Under the pieces are notes generated by a model, which was given only the letters and a program-made list of their open reading frames with translations, had not been told where the DNA came from and made no database searches. The translations under genes and the position numbers were made by a program. A DNA stretch of 64,000 nucleotides from Cognatundibacterium aquatile (GTDB lineage Bacteria; Pseudomonadota; Gammaproteobacteria; Burkholderiales; Burkholderiaceae_D). This document shows positions 27,838-35,474 of this stretch, one piece after another (the stretch's first letter is position 1; the number at the start of each line of letters is the position of its first letter). The stretch lies in assembly GCF_014699135.1 (NCBI RefSeq), contig NZ_JACOFT010000004.1, forward strand, positions 302,979 to 366,978. The letters are read 5' to 3'.

Positions 27838-28446
27838 ATGGAAACACAGATTAAATTTGAAACTGCCGATCAGGGCGAAGAAACGGCGCGCGCGGATTTA
27901 TACGGCCTGCTTGCTACCCTGATGTATGCGCCGCCATCAAAGGATTTGCTGCAAGTGCTGAGTAGCGCAGAAACCAATGGCGAGGGTGTGTTGGGTGAGG
28001 CCTGGACGCATTTCATAGAGACAGCAAGAAAGTCCGATGCAGAATCGGTTCGGGATGAATATGAACAGCTTTTTGTAGGTACCGGTAAGCCTGAGGTTTT
28101 GCTGTACGGTTCGTATTACCTCAGTGGTTTTCTGATGGAAAAGCCGCTGGCCGCATTGCGAACCGATTTGCAGAATCTGGGGCTGGAACGTGCGGAACAT
28201 ATTGTCGAGTCTGAGGATCATATTGCCTCGCTGTGTGAAGTGATGCGTTACCTGATCGCATCGGACGACATTTTGCAAGCTAATCTGGCAACACAAAAAC
28301 AGTTTTTTGCGACACACATGCAAAGCTGGGTGGGAACGATGTGCGACGCGATTATCGCGCATCCGCAGGCTTCTTTTTATGCAAGCCTGGCGCAGTTGGC
28401 AAAAGTTTTCTTTGATGTGGAAATGCAATCTTTTGACATGGAATAA
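27838..28446 (+). CDS. TorD/DmsD-family chaperone for formate dehydrogenase
   Basis: A helical cytoplasmic chaperone of 202 residues. The family features are ETARADLYGLLATLMYAPPSKDLL at the N-terminus, DEYEQLFVGTGKPEVLLYGSYYLSGFLMEKPLAALRTDL in the middle and EDHIASLCEVMRYLI. TorD-type proteins bind Tat signal peptides of molybdoenzymes and hold them until the cofactor is in place. The position directly before fdhA, which carries a twin-arginine signal, fits that job. It is 24 bases after the ferredoxin-like gene. Confidence 0.85.
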   Translation: METQIKFETADQGEETARADLYGLLATLMYAPPSKDLLQVLSSAETNGEGVLGEAWTHFIETARKSDAESVRDEYEQLFVGTGKPEVLLYGSYYLSGFLMEKPLAALRTDLQNLGLERAEHIVESEDHIASLCEVMRYLIASDDILQANLATQKQFFATHMQSWVGTMCDAIIAHPQASFYASLAQLAKVFFDVEMQSFDME

Positions 28447-28547
28447 GGGTTACTACTTATTTTTTTGTTGTAATAAAAAATTTTTGCTCTGCAAATGTTA
28501 AACAGTATTAAATATTGATTTTCCTGTCGGGAATCTTTTTTTTGAAT

Positions 28548-28722
28548 GGAGTAGACTGCTGAAAGTTCGGAGACGCGCGCACTTGCTTTCCTCCTTTTCA
28601 GAGAGGAAATAAGCTGCGAAACTGGTTTGAGTGTTTTTGCCATACTTACCATACCGGTTTCAGCGATCAATCCTTGATCGCTTTTCAATCAGTCTCCAGG
28701 TTTAGTTGTCGACATCGGAGAC
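28548..28722 (+). promoter_or_regulatory. Structured leader with riboswitch-like switch elements before the fdh structural genes
   Basis: Elements seen: GCTGAAA (28558-28564) pairs with TTTCAGC (28658-28664), enclosing two inner helices (TTTCCTC/GAGGAAA at 28587-28609 and GAAACTGGT/ACCGGTTTC at 28618-28661). The 3' arm overlaps the left half of a terminator-like hairpin (AGCGATCAA, 28662-28670, with TTGATCGCT, 28674-28682, then TTT). GTCTCC (28692-28697) can pair with the ribosome-binding GGAGAC (28717-28722), with an identical GGAGAC at 28569-28574, or, as part of CAGTCTCC, with GGA and GACTG at 28548-28558. Such competing pairings are the hallmark of a cis-acting switch. The ligand is unknown; molybdenum cofactor would suit the gene served. 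Confidence 0.55.
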
Positions 28723-28726
28723 GAAC

Positions 28727-28918
28727 ATGGATCAAAAAATTAAACGCCGTAGCTTGCTGGGTGGTTTAGGTGTGGCCGCTGCAGGCTTGTTTGCGCTGAA
28801 AGCGGCGCCTGTGGTACAGGATAAAATTGAAACGCTGGCAGCTCCAGCGGAGCCTGAGGGCACAGGTTATCGCCTGACTGAGCACGTGAAGAAATACTAC
28901 CGTACCACCACTATTTAA
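28727..28918 (+). CDS. Small Tat-signal protein of the formate dehydrogenase region
   Basis: A 63-residue protein almost entirely made of a twin-arginine signal (KRRSLLGGLGVAAAGLFALKAAPVV) plus about 30 residues ending YRLTEHVKKYYRTTTI. It matches the short TAT-target protein found just upstream of formate dehydrogenase alpha genes in many proteobacteria. The ATG at 28727 is chosen over TTG at 28706 because GGAG at 28717-28720 precedes it. The role is unknown; a structural or assembly part of the exported FDH is plausible. fdhA starts 15 bases later. Confidence 0.8.
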   Translation: MDQKIKRRSLLGGLGVAAAGLFALKAAPVVQDKIETLAAPAEPEGTGYRLTEHVKKYYRTTTI

Positions 28919-28933
28919 TTCTGAGGTGAAGAT

Positions 28934-31894
28934 ATGTTGTTAACTCGTAAAGGTGACGCTGCGTCGCGCGCACAAACACGTTTTTCATCCGGACTTGCGG
29001 AATCGCTTGCACGTGCACTGCCGACCATGGACAGACGTGGCTTTTTGAAGCGCTCTGGTATTGGTGTTGGCGCTGGTATCGCGGCGTCGCAATTAGGGCT
29101 GATTAAAAAAGCAAAAGCTTCCGTGTCCGGTGCTGCAACTGGCGGAAAAATTGAAGTACGCCGTACTGTTTGCACGCACTGTTCTGTTGGTTGTGCAGTC
29201 GATGCCGTCGTTGAGAATGGCGTCTGGGTCAGACAAAACCCGGTCTTTGATTCACCAATCAACCTTGGTGCGCATTGCGCGAAAGGTGCGGCCTTGCGTG
29301 AGCATGGTCATGGTGAATACCGTCTGAAATACCCGATGAAACTGGTCAACGGCAAGTATCAGCGTATCAGCTGGGATCAGGCCTTGACTGAGATTGCCGA
29401 CAAGCTGCTTGATATCAAAAAGACGTCTGGCCCTGATTCGACGTTCTTCGTCGGTTCATCGAAACACAATAATGAGCAGGCGATGTTGTTGCGTAAGTTT
29501 GTGTCTTTTTACGGCACAAATAATACCGATCATCAGGCGCGTATCTGTCACTCCACCACTGTTGCCGGTGTTTCGAATACCTGGGGCTACGGTGCGATGA
29601 CCAATAGCTACAACGATATGCAGAATGCGAAAGCAGCGCTGTATATCGGCTCGAACGCGGCGGAAGCGCATCCGGTGTCGATGCTGCATTTGTTGCACGC
29701 CAAAGAAAACGGCTGCAAGGTGATTGTGGTCGATCCGCGTTACACACGTACTGCGGCAAAGTCGAATCAATATATCCGCATCCGTTCTGGCTCAGACATT
29801 CCGTTTTTGTACGGCATGATGTATCACATCTTCAAAAATGGCTGGGAAGATAAGCAATACATCCATGACCGTGTTTACGGCATGGAAAAAATTAAAGAAG
29901 AAGCGCTGAAGTGGACGCCGGAAAAAGTAGAAGAGGCTTGCGGCGTACCTGAAGATCAGGTTTATAAAGCGGCTGAAACAATGGCCTTGAATCGCCCATC
30001 GACAGTGGTCTGGTGCATGGGGCAGACCCAGCACACGATAGGTAATGCGATCGTGCGTGCTTCGTGTTTGCTGCAGCTGGTGCTCGGTAATATCGGTAAA
30101 TCCGGTGGTGGTACGAACATTTTCCGTGGTCACGATAACGTGCAGGGCGCAACTGACGTAGGGCCGAACCCTGATTCATTACCGGGCTATTTTGGTCTGG
30201 CAACGGGCGCCTGGAAGCACTGGTGTAATGTCTGGGGCGTCGATTACGAATGGGTCAAGAAGCAATTCGCTTCCCAGACCATGATGGAAAAATCAGGCAC
30301 AACAGTATCGCGTTGGATTGATGCTGTGCTGGAAAAGAATGAACTGATCGATCAGGAAAACAACGTCAAGGCGATGGTGTTCTGGGGGCATGCGCCGAAC
30401 TCGCAGACGCGCGGTCTGGAAATGAAAAAGGCATTCGATAAGCTCGATATGCTGGTCGTGATTGATCCTTATCCATCGGCGACGGCTGCGATGGCAGCGA
30501 TGAAAACGGAAGATCAGCAACTCAATCCTAAGCGTCAGGTGTATCTGTTGCCAGCAGCAACGCAGTTTGAAACATCGGGCTCAGTCACGGCGTCGAACCG
30601 TTCAATTCAATGGCGTGAAAAAGTCATTGAGCCCTTGTTTGAATCCCGCACTGACCACATGATCATGTATCAACTGGCAGAAAAACTCGGGTTTGCCAAA
30701 GAGTTGGTGGCGAAGCTGAAAATGGTGCCGGGTAAAGGCGGCATGATGGAACCAGAACCAGAATCCATGCTGCAAGAGATTAATCGCGGTACCTGGACGA
30801 TAGGTTATACCGGTCAATCTCCTGAGCGTTTAAAAGCGCATATGCGCAACATGCATCTGTTTGATGTGAAAACGCTCAAATGCAAAGGCGGCAAAGATCC
30901 TGTCAGTGGTTACGATATGACGGGTGATTACTTTGGTCTGCCATGGCCTTGTTATGGCACGCCAGAACTCAAGCATCCGGGTTCTCCTAATTTGTATGAC
31001 ACCTCCAAGCATGTCATGGATGGTGGTGGCAACTTCCGTGCGAACTTCGGTGTCGAACGTGAGGGTGTCAGTTTGCTGGCGGAAGATGGCTCTCATTCTC
31101 TCGGTGCAGAGATCACCACTGGCTATCCGGAATTTGATCACATCCTGCTGAAAAAGCTGGGCTGGTGGGATGATCTGACCGAGGCAGAAAAGAAAGCGGC
31201 AGAAGGTAAAAACTGGAAAACTGACTTGTCAGGCGGTATTCAGCGCGTGGTCATGAAAGTGCATGGTTGCCATCCATTCGGTAACGCGAAAGCACGTGCG
31301 ATCGTCTGGAATTTCCCTGATCCTGTTCCTCAACATCGTGAACCTTTGTTTGGCACACGTCCTGATCTGGTCGCGAAATATCCGACCCATGATGATAAAA
31401 AAGCGTTCTGGCGTATGCCTACGCTGTATAAGTCTGTACAGCAGAAAAACATCGAAGCAAAACTGTACGAAAAATTCCCTATCATCCTTACTTCCGGACG
31501 TCTGGTGGAGTACGAAGGTGGTGGCGAGGAAACCCGTTCCAACCCGTGGCTCGCGGAATTGCAACAAGAAAATTTTGTTGAACTCAATCCGAAAGCAGCG
31601 GCAGACCGCGGTATCCGTAATGGTGAATATGTGATTGTTTCTACGCCGACGGGTGCGCGCATCAAAGTCAGAGCATTGGTGACACCACGTGTAGCGGAAG
31701 ATACCGCGTTTATTCCTTTCCACTTCTCAGGCTGGTGGCAGGGCAAGGATATGAAAGAATTTTATCCGGAAGGTGCGATGCCTATCGTGCGCGGTGAGGC
31801 AGTGAATACAGCAACCACTTACGGCTACGATTCGGTCACGATGATGCAGGAAACCAAGACCACGATTTGTAATATCGAACGGTTCTCAGCGTAA
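28934..31894 (+). CDS. fdhA: Formate dehydrogenase alpha (molybdopterin) subunit, Cys type
   Basis: Catalytic subunit oxidising formate to CO2, 986 residues. A twin-arginine signal (MDRRGFLKRS, Arg34-Arg35) predicts export in folded form to the periplasm. The Fe-S cluster ligands are Cys80, Cys83, Cys87 and Cys115. The active-site ligand to Mo is Cys205 in DHQARICHSTTVAGV, where FdnG-type enzymes have selenocysteine. The bis-MGD-binding blocks continue with SNAAEAHPVSMLHLL, GQTQHTIGNA and FRGHDNVQGATDVG. GAGGTGA precedes the ATG. The iron-sulfur and cytochrome b subunits follow on the same transcript. Confidence 0.96.
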   Translation: MLLTRKGDAASRAQTRFSSGLAESLARALPTMDRRGFLKRSGIGVGAGIAASQLGLIKKAKASVSGAATGGKIEVRRTVCTHCSVGCAVDAVVENGVWVRQNPVFDSPINLGAHCAKGAALREHGHGEYRLKYPMKLVNGKYQRISWDQALTEIADKLLDIKKTSGPDSTFFVGSSKHNNEQAMLLRKFVSFYGTNNTDHQARICHSTTVAGVSNTWGYGAMTNSYNDMQNAKAALYIGSNAAEAHPVSMLHLLHAKENGCKVIVVDPRYTRTAAKSNQYIRIRSGSDIPFLYGMMYHIFKNGWEDKQYIHDRVYGMEKIKEEALKWTPEKVEEACGVPEDQVYKAAETMALNRPSTVVWCMGQTQHTIGNAIVRASCLLQLVLGNIGKSGGGTNIFRGHDNVQGATDVGPNPDSLPGYFGLATGAWKHWCNVWGVDYEWVKKQFASQTMMEKSGTTVSRWIDAVLEKNELIDQENNVKAMVFWGHAPNSQTRGLEMKKAFDKLDMLVVIDPYPSATAAMAAMKTEDQQLNPKRQVYLLPAATQFETSGSVTASNRSIQWREKVIEPLFESRTDHMIMYQLAEKLGFAKELVAKLKMVPGKGGMMEPEPESMLQEINRGTWTIGYTGQSPERLKAHMRNMHLFDVKTLKCKGGKDPVSGYDMTGDYFGLPWPCYGTPELKHPGSPNLYDTSKHVMDGGGNFRANFGVEREGVSLLAEDGSHSLGAEITTGYPEFDHILLKKLGWWDDLTEAEKKAAEGKNWKTDLSGGIQRVVMKVHGCHPFGNAKARAIVWNFPDPVPQHREPLFGTRPDLVAKYPTHDDKKAFWRMPTLYKSVQQKNIEAKLYEKFPIILTSGRLVEYEGGGEETRSNPWLAELQQENFVELNPKAAADRGIRNGEYVIVSTPTGARIKVRALVTPRVAEDTAFIPFHFSGWWQGKDMKEFYPEGAMPIVRGEAVNTATTYGYDSVTMMQETKTTICNIERFSA

Positions 31895-31911
31895 TTTCAC
31901 AGGAGAAGAAA

Positions 31912-32547
31912 ATGGCAAGAATGAAATTTATCTGTGATGCAGAGCGCTGTATCGAATGCAACAGCTGCGTAACAGCATGTAAGAACGAACATGAAGTGCC
32001 GTGGGGCGTCAACCGCCGCCGCGTGGTGACCGTCAATGATGGCGTCATCGGTCAGGAAAAATCGATTTCCGTCGCGTGTATGCATTGCTCTGATGCGCCT
32101 TGTATGGCGGTCTGTCCGGTCGATTGTTTTTACCGTACCGACGAAGGCGTGGTTTTGCACAATAAGGATATCTGCATCGGTTGCGGTTACTGTTCTTATG
32201 CCTGCCCATTTGGTGCGCCGCAGTTCCCTTCGAACGGAACTTTTGGTTTGCGCGGCAAAATGGACAAATGTACTTTCTGTTCCGGTGGGCCAGAAGAAGA
32301 TGGCTCTGAAAAAGAGTTTGAAAAATATGGACGCAATCGCCTTGCCGAAGGTAAGTTGCCTTTGTGCGCTGAGATGTGCTCGACCAAAGCGCTGCTCGGT
32401 GGCGATGGTGATGTGATTGCCGATATTTTCCGTAACCGCGTGGTCAAGCGTGGTAAGGGCAGTGAAGTCTGGGGTTGGGGCACGGCCTACGGCAAGGGAA
32501 ACAATCCAGAGGCGAAGCCTGAGTTACAGCCAGCCACGGAGAAATAA
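31912..32547 (+). CDS. fdhB: Formate dehydrogenase beta (4Fe-4S) subunit
   Basis: Electron-transfer subunit of 211 residues. Four ferredoxin-like cysteine groups are visible: CIECNSCVTACKNEH at 13-27, CMHCSDAPCMAVCPVDCF, CIGCGYCSYACPFGAPQF, and CTFCSGG with a distant CAEMCSTKAL. This is the DmsB/FdhB pattern of four 4Fe-4S clusters conducting electrons from the Mo site to the membrane subunit. No C-terminal membrane anchor is present, unlike FdnH, so attachment must be through the gamma subunit. AGGAG precedes the ATG, 17 bases after fdhA. Confidence 0.94.
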   Translation: MARMKFICDAERCIECNSCVTACKNEHEVPWGVNRRRVVTVNDGVIGQEKSISVACMHCSDAPCMAVCPVDCFYRTDEGVVLHNKDICIGCGYCSYACPFGAPQFPSNGTFGLRGKMDKCTFCSGGPEEDGSEKEFEKYGRNRLAEGKLPLCAEMCSTKALLGGDGDVIADIFRNRVVKRGKGSEVWGWGTAYGKGNNPEAKPELQPATEK

Positions 32548-32550
32548 ATC

Positions 32551-32784
32551 ATGAAAAAGACAATGTTGATTATTTCAGGTTTGCTTGCGCTGATGAGTTT
32601 GTCCGCCTGTGGCGAACGTGATCAGGCAAGCACGACCAAACGTGGTCTGGTCGATGAAAAAGCATGGAAGGGTGCGCACAACGAGTTCGTTGTGAAAGAG
32701 TGGACTCCCGGCGATAAAACGGCATGGGAAAATCAGATCCGCGCCCGTAATCAATACCAGAACGAGTATGTCAAAACCAATTAA
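32551..32784 (+). CDS. Small lipoprotein of the formate dehydrogenase operon
   Basis: A 77-residue predicted lipoprotein with a short signal peptide and lipobox LSAC (Cys20). The mature part is about 57 polar residues with no recognised domain (GLVDEKAWKGAHNEFVVKEWTPGDKTAWENQIRARNQYQNEYV, discussed here by its Trp/Tyr-rich pattern). It sits three bases after fdhB and 14 before fdhC, so it belongs to the operon and may stabilise the complex at the membrane. I do not know a characterised homolog. Confidence 0.8.
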   Translation: MKKTMLIISGLLALMSLSACGERDQASTTKRGLVDEKAWKGAHNEFVVKEWTPGDKTAWENQIRARNQYQNEYVKTN

Positions 32785-32798
32785 ACCAAGGAGTTGAC

Positions 32799-33938
32799 AT
32801 GAGATCTTTGATTCTTTCGCTGACCTTGGCACTGACAGCAGCAGTAGCATCTGCCCAGACTGCCGGGCAGGCTGCAGCACCGGCAAATGCGGCGGCAACT
32901 ACGGCGCCGGCAGAAAAATTGCCAGGCGTTGAGTCGGTCGATATCCTGAAACAAAATCAGGCCGAGCGCACGCAAACACAACCCGGCAATCTGGCGCCGA
33001 CATATCGTCTGGTGGCGGATGGCACCAAGCATTATTCGAGCTTGCCAGCGCTGGAAGCGGGTGTGCTGATACAGGGGAAAACGCAATTTCCCGGTCAGGC
33101 ACGGGCGACGACAGCAGGTGAGGCATGGCGCCAATATAGGAATGGCCCGCTGACGATGATCGGTGGCGGCATTTTGCTGGCGGCGTTAGCCGCAGTGGCG
33201 GCGATGTATCTGACTCGCGGTCAGATTCGTCTCGATGGTCCGCGCACCGGCCGTCTGATTGAGCGTTTCACGCCGACTGAACGTACGCTGCACTGGAGTA
33301 TGGCGTTGAGCTTCGTCGCTCTGGCAAGCTCCGGTATTGTGATGCTGTTCGGTAAGCACATACTGTTGCCATTCTTCGGCCTGACGCTGTTTGGTTGGCT
33401 GGCATTTTTATGCAAGAACATTCATAACTTTGTCGGCCCGATATTCACGGTGTCTATCATTCTGTTCTTTATCAAATTTGCCCGCGATAATTTACCGTCG
33501 GCATCGGATATTAAATGGATGGCGAAATTCGGTGGATTGTTTAATGGTGCGCATGTGAGTTCGCATCGTTTCAATGCCGGTGAAAAAATCATTTTCTGGG
33601 GTGGCGTGGTCGGCCTGGGCTTGATTGTCAGTGCATCCGGCTTTGTGCTCGATAAACTGGTGCCGGGGTTTGAATACAGCCGCGCTTACATGCAGATTGC
33701 CAGTATTGTGCATATCGCTGCCGCAATGCTGGCTGCTGGTATGGTGATCGGCCATATTTATCTCGGTACGCTGGGGATGGAAGGTGCTTATGAATCCATG
33801 CGTACCGGCTATGTTGATGACGTCTGGGCGAAAGAGCATCACGATCTCTGGTATGCCGATATCGAGCAAGGGAAAATCCCGCGTGTGCGCAGTGCAACGG
33901 CGACAGCGGAGTCCAAGGTAGCCGTGGTCAACGCCTAG
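32799..33938 (+). CDS. fdhC: Formate dehydrogenase gamma subunit, cytochrome b556
   Basis: Membrane subunit of 379 residues that takes electrons from FdhB to the quinone pool through two b hemes. It starts with a signal peptide and an Ala/Pro-rich periplasmic stretch (to about residue 105), then four to five transmembrane helices. Histidines likely to bind heme are in RTLHWSMALSFVAL, KNIHNFVGPIF and SIVHIAAAMLAAGMVIGHIYLGTLGMEGAYESMRTGYVD, the last being the FdnI-like signature. The long pre-helix region is typical of betaproteobacterial FdhC and absent in FdnI. AAGGAG precedes the ATG. Confidence 0.92.
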   Translation: MRSLILSLTLALTAAVASAQTAGQAAAPANAAATTAPAEKLPGVESVDILKQNQAERTQTQPGNLAPTYRLVADGTKHYSSLPALEAGVLIQGKTQFPGQARATTAGEAWRQYRNGPLTMIGGGILLAALAAVAAMYLTRGQIRLDGPRTGRLIERFTPTERTLHWSMALSFVALASSGIVMLFGKHILLPFFGLTLFGWLAFLCKNIHNFVGPIFTVSIILFFIKFARDNLPSASDIKWMAKFGGLFNGAHVSSHRFNAGEKIIFWGGVVGLGLIVSASGFVLDKLVPGFEYSRAYMQIASIVHIAAAMLAAGMVIGHIYLGTLGMEGAYESMRTGYVDDVWAKEHHDLWYADIEQGKIPRVRSATATAESKVAVVNA

Positions 33939-33955
33939 TTGAGTTGGAGAAAAAA

Positions 33956-34324
33956 ATGAAATCTAAAAATTTATGGTCGGTGACATCGGTGTGCGTAGCG
34001 TTGCTGTCGGGCTTGTTTGCAACGGCCAGCTTCGCTAAATTGCCGGAACCGACACCAGAAGCAAAAGCAAAAGCGGCTGAAGCCAAGGCAAAGACAGCCT
34101 GGTCGGATAAAGTGGCAGCCTATCAGCTATGCAAGTCGCAAGACAAAGTGGCGGCGGCTTATCTGAAGGGAAAAGATGCCAAAGCGGTGGTGGCAACACC
34201 GGCATGCACCGACCCTGGTCCGTATGTGCCGGAAGTCGCTGCGGCTCCGGCTAGTGCTTCGGCGACGTCCTCTGTTGCTGCGACAACGCCTGCAAGCAAC
34301 GCACCTGTCGTACCGAAAAAGTAA
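33956..34324 (+). CDS. Small exported Ala/Lys/Pro-rich protein of the fdh operon
   Basis: A 122-residue protein with a clear signal peptide (cleavage likely after ATASFA, about residue 27). The mature part has a Lys/Ala helix (PEAKAKAAEAKAKTAW), two cysteines (QLCKSQDK and ATPACTDPGPYVP) that could form a disulfide, and an Ala/Ser/Thr/Pro-rich tail. GGAG at 33945-33948 supports the ATG at 33956 over TTG at 33944. It follows fdhC by 17 bases. No function is known to me. Confidence 0.75.
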   Translation: MKSKNLWSVTSVCVALLSGLFATASFAKLPEPTPEAKAKAAEAKAKTAWSDKVAAYQLCKSQDKVAAAYLKGKDAKAVVATPACTDPGPYVPEVAAAPASASATSSVAATTPASNAPVVPKK

Positions 34325-34345
34325 GTTCTGCCCTCGTAAAATACA

Positions 34346-34427
34346 CATACTCCCCCCTTAAAATGGCATTTCACCCTTGATCTCCTTGTAGATATTGGGC
34401 TGCCAGATATACTCCGGGGGAGTATAT
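34346..34427. promoter_or_regulatory. Palindromic operator candidate upstream of fdhD
   Basis: A perfect inverted repeat at 34407-34427 has arms ATATACTCC and GGAGTATAT around GGG. A related half element CATACTCCCCCC lies at 34346-34357. The shape, TACT plus a G/C run plus AGTA, resembles known operators of CsoR/RcnR/FrmR-class repressors. It lies 37 bases before the fdhD start codon. The regulator is not in the window. Confidence 0.6.
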
Positions 34428-34463
34428 TTTCACCGATTTATGCCCTCCTGGCCGGAAAAAATA

Positions 34464-35327
34464 ATGCCTGACTCTCCGTATATGCCAGAGCTGTCCAGAT
34501 CCACCGTCGCGCTGACGAAAGAAGTGCAGGTCACCGACGAGCGTGGTCGCGTTAATCTGATCTCCATTCCTGCTGAGCGCCCATTAACCGTTTATCTTGA
34601 TAAGCGTGAATTGGTGACGCTGATGACCATGGGTGGCAACCCGGAAGCATTGGTGCTCGGCTACCTGCGCAATCAACGTCTGCTGCGCCAGATCACCGAT
34701 ATCGCTTCGGTACAGGTGGATTGGGAAGTGTCTGCGGCCGCGGTCGTCACGCATACCGGTGTGACTGACATTGAAGAGCGCACCTCAAAACGTGTTGTGA
34801 CGACGGGTTGTGGTCAGGGCACGGTGTTTGGCGGGCTGATGGATGAAGTCGATCAGATTGTGTTGCCAGACAGCGCGCGCATCCGCCAGTCTTCTCTGTA
34901 TAAAATCATCGACACCATCCGCACTCAGCAGTCGGTGTATAAAAAAGCCGGCTCGGTTCACGGTTGCGCTTTATTCTCGAATCAGGGCGAACTTTTATAT
35001 TTTGTTGAAGATGTCGGTCGTCATAACGCCGTTGATGCGATCGCCGGAAAAATGTGGCTGGATCGCGTTGATGGTGGCGACAAAATTTTTTACAGTACTG
35101 GCCGCCTGACATCTGAAATGGTGATTAAAGGGGCGCAGATGGGTATTCCCATTTTATTGTCGCGCTCTGGTACTACCGAGATGGGGCATCAGGTCGCATC
35201 GCAGATCGGTATGAGCTTGTTTTCCCGCTGCTCTGGGCGACATTTTCTGCTACTGACGCATCCGCAGCGTCTTGAGTTCGAACCAGAATTGTTTGCTGAA
35301 TCAACGCCAGCTTCTGTTTCTGTCTGA
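34464..35327 (+). CDS. fdhD: Formate dehydrogenase accessory sulfurtransferase FdhD
   Basis: FdhD transfers sulfur from IscS to the molybdenum cofactor of formate dehydrogenase, which is essential for activity. The 287-residue product (start 34464, GGAA just upstream) shows RPLTVYLDKRELVTLMTMGGNPEALVLGYLR near the N-terminus and the most conserved block VHGCALFSNQGELLYFVEDVGRHNAVDAIAG, then FYSTGRLTSEMVIKGAQMGIPILLSRSGTT. The loop that carries two cysteines in E. coli FdhD has one here (TTGCGQGTVFGG). It is separated from the 126-residue gene by a palindrome, so it may be independently controlled. Confidence 0.93.
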   Translation: MPDSPYMPELSRSTVALTKEVQVTDERGRVNLISIPAERPLTVYLDKRELVTLMTMGGNPEALVLGYLRNQRLLRQITDIASVQVDWEVSAAAVVTHTGVTDIEERTSKRVVTTGCGQGTVFGGLMDEVDQIVLPDSARIRQSSLYKIIDTIRTQQSVYKKAGSVHGCALFSNQGELLYFVEDVGRHNAVDAIAGKMWLDRVDGGDKIFYSTGRLTSEMVIKGAQMGIPILLSRSGTTEMGHQVASQIGMSLFSRCSGRHFLLLTHPQRLEFEPELFAESTPASVSV

Positions 35328-35474
35328 CTCTCACTTTCTATTCAGCTTTTTACAGTGTAGGCGTAGTCGGTATCCTCGTCGCGCTGAAAACGGTAAAATG
35401 CTGGTTTTAACTTTACCCGCATACTGGTGTTGCTTCTGCTACAGGCTGACGCAGCACGCGGTGCAATTCATCTC

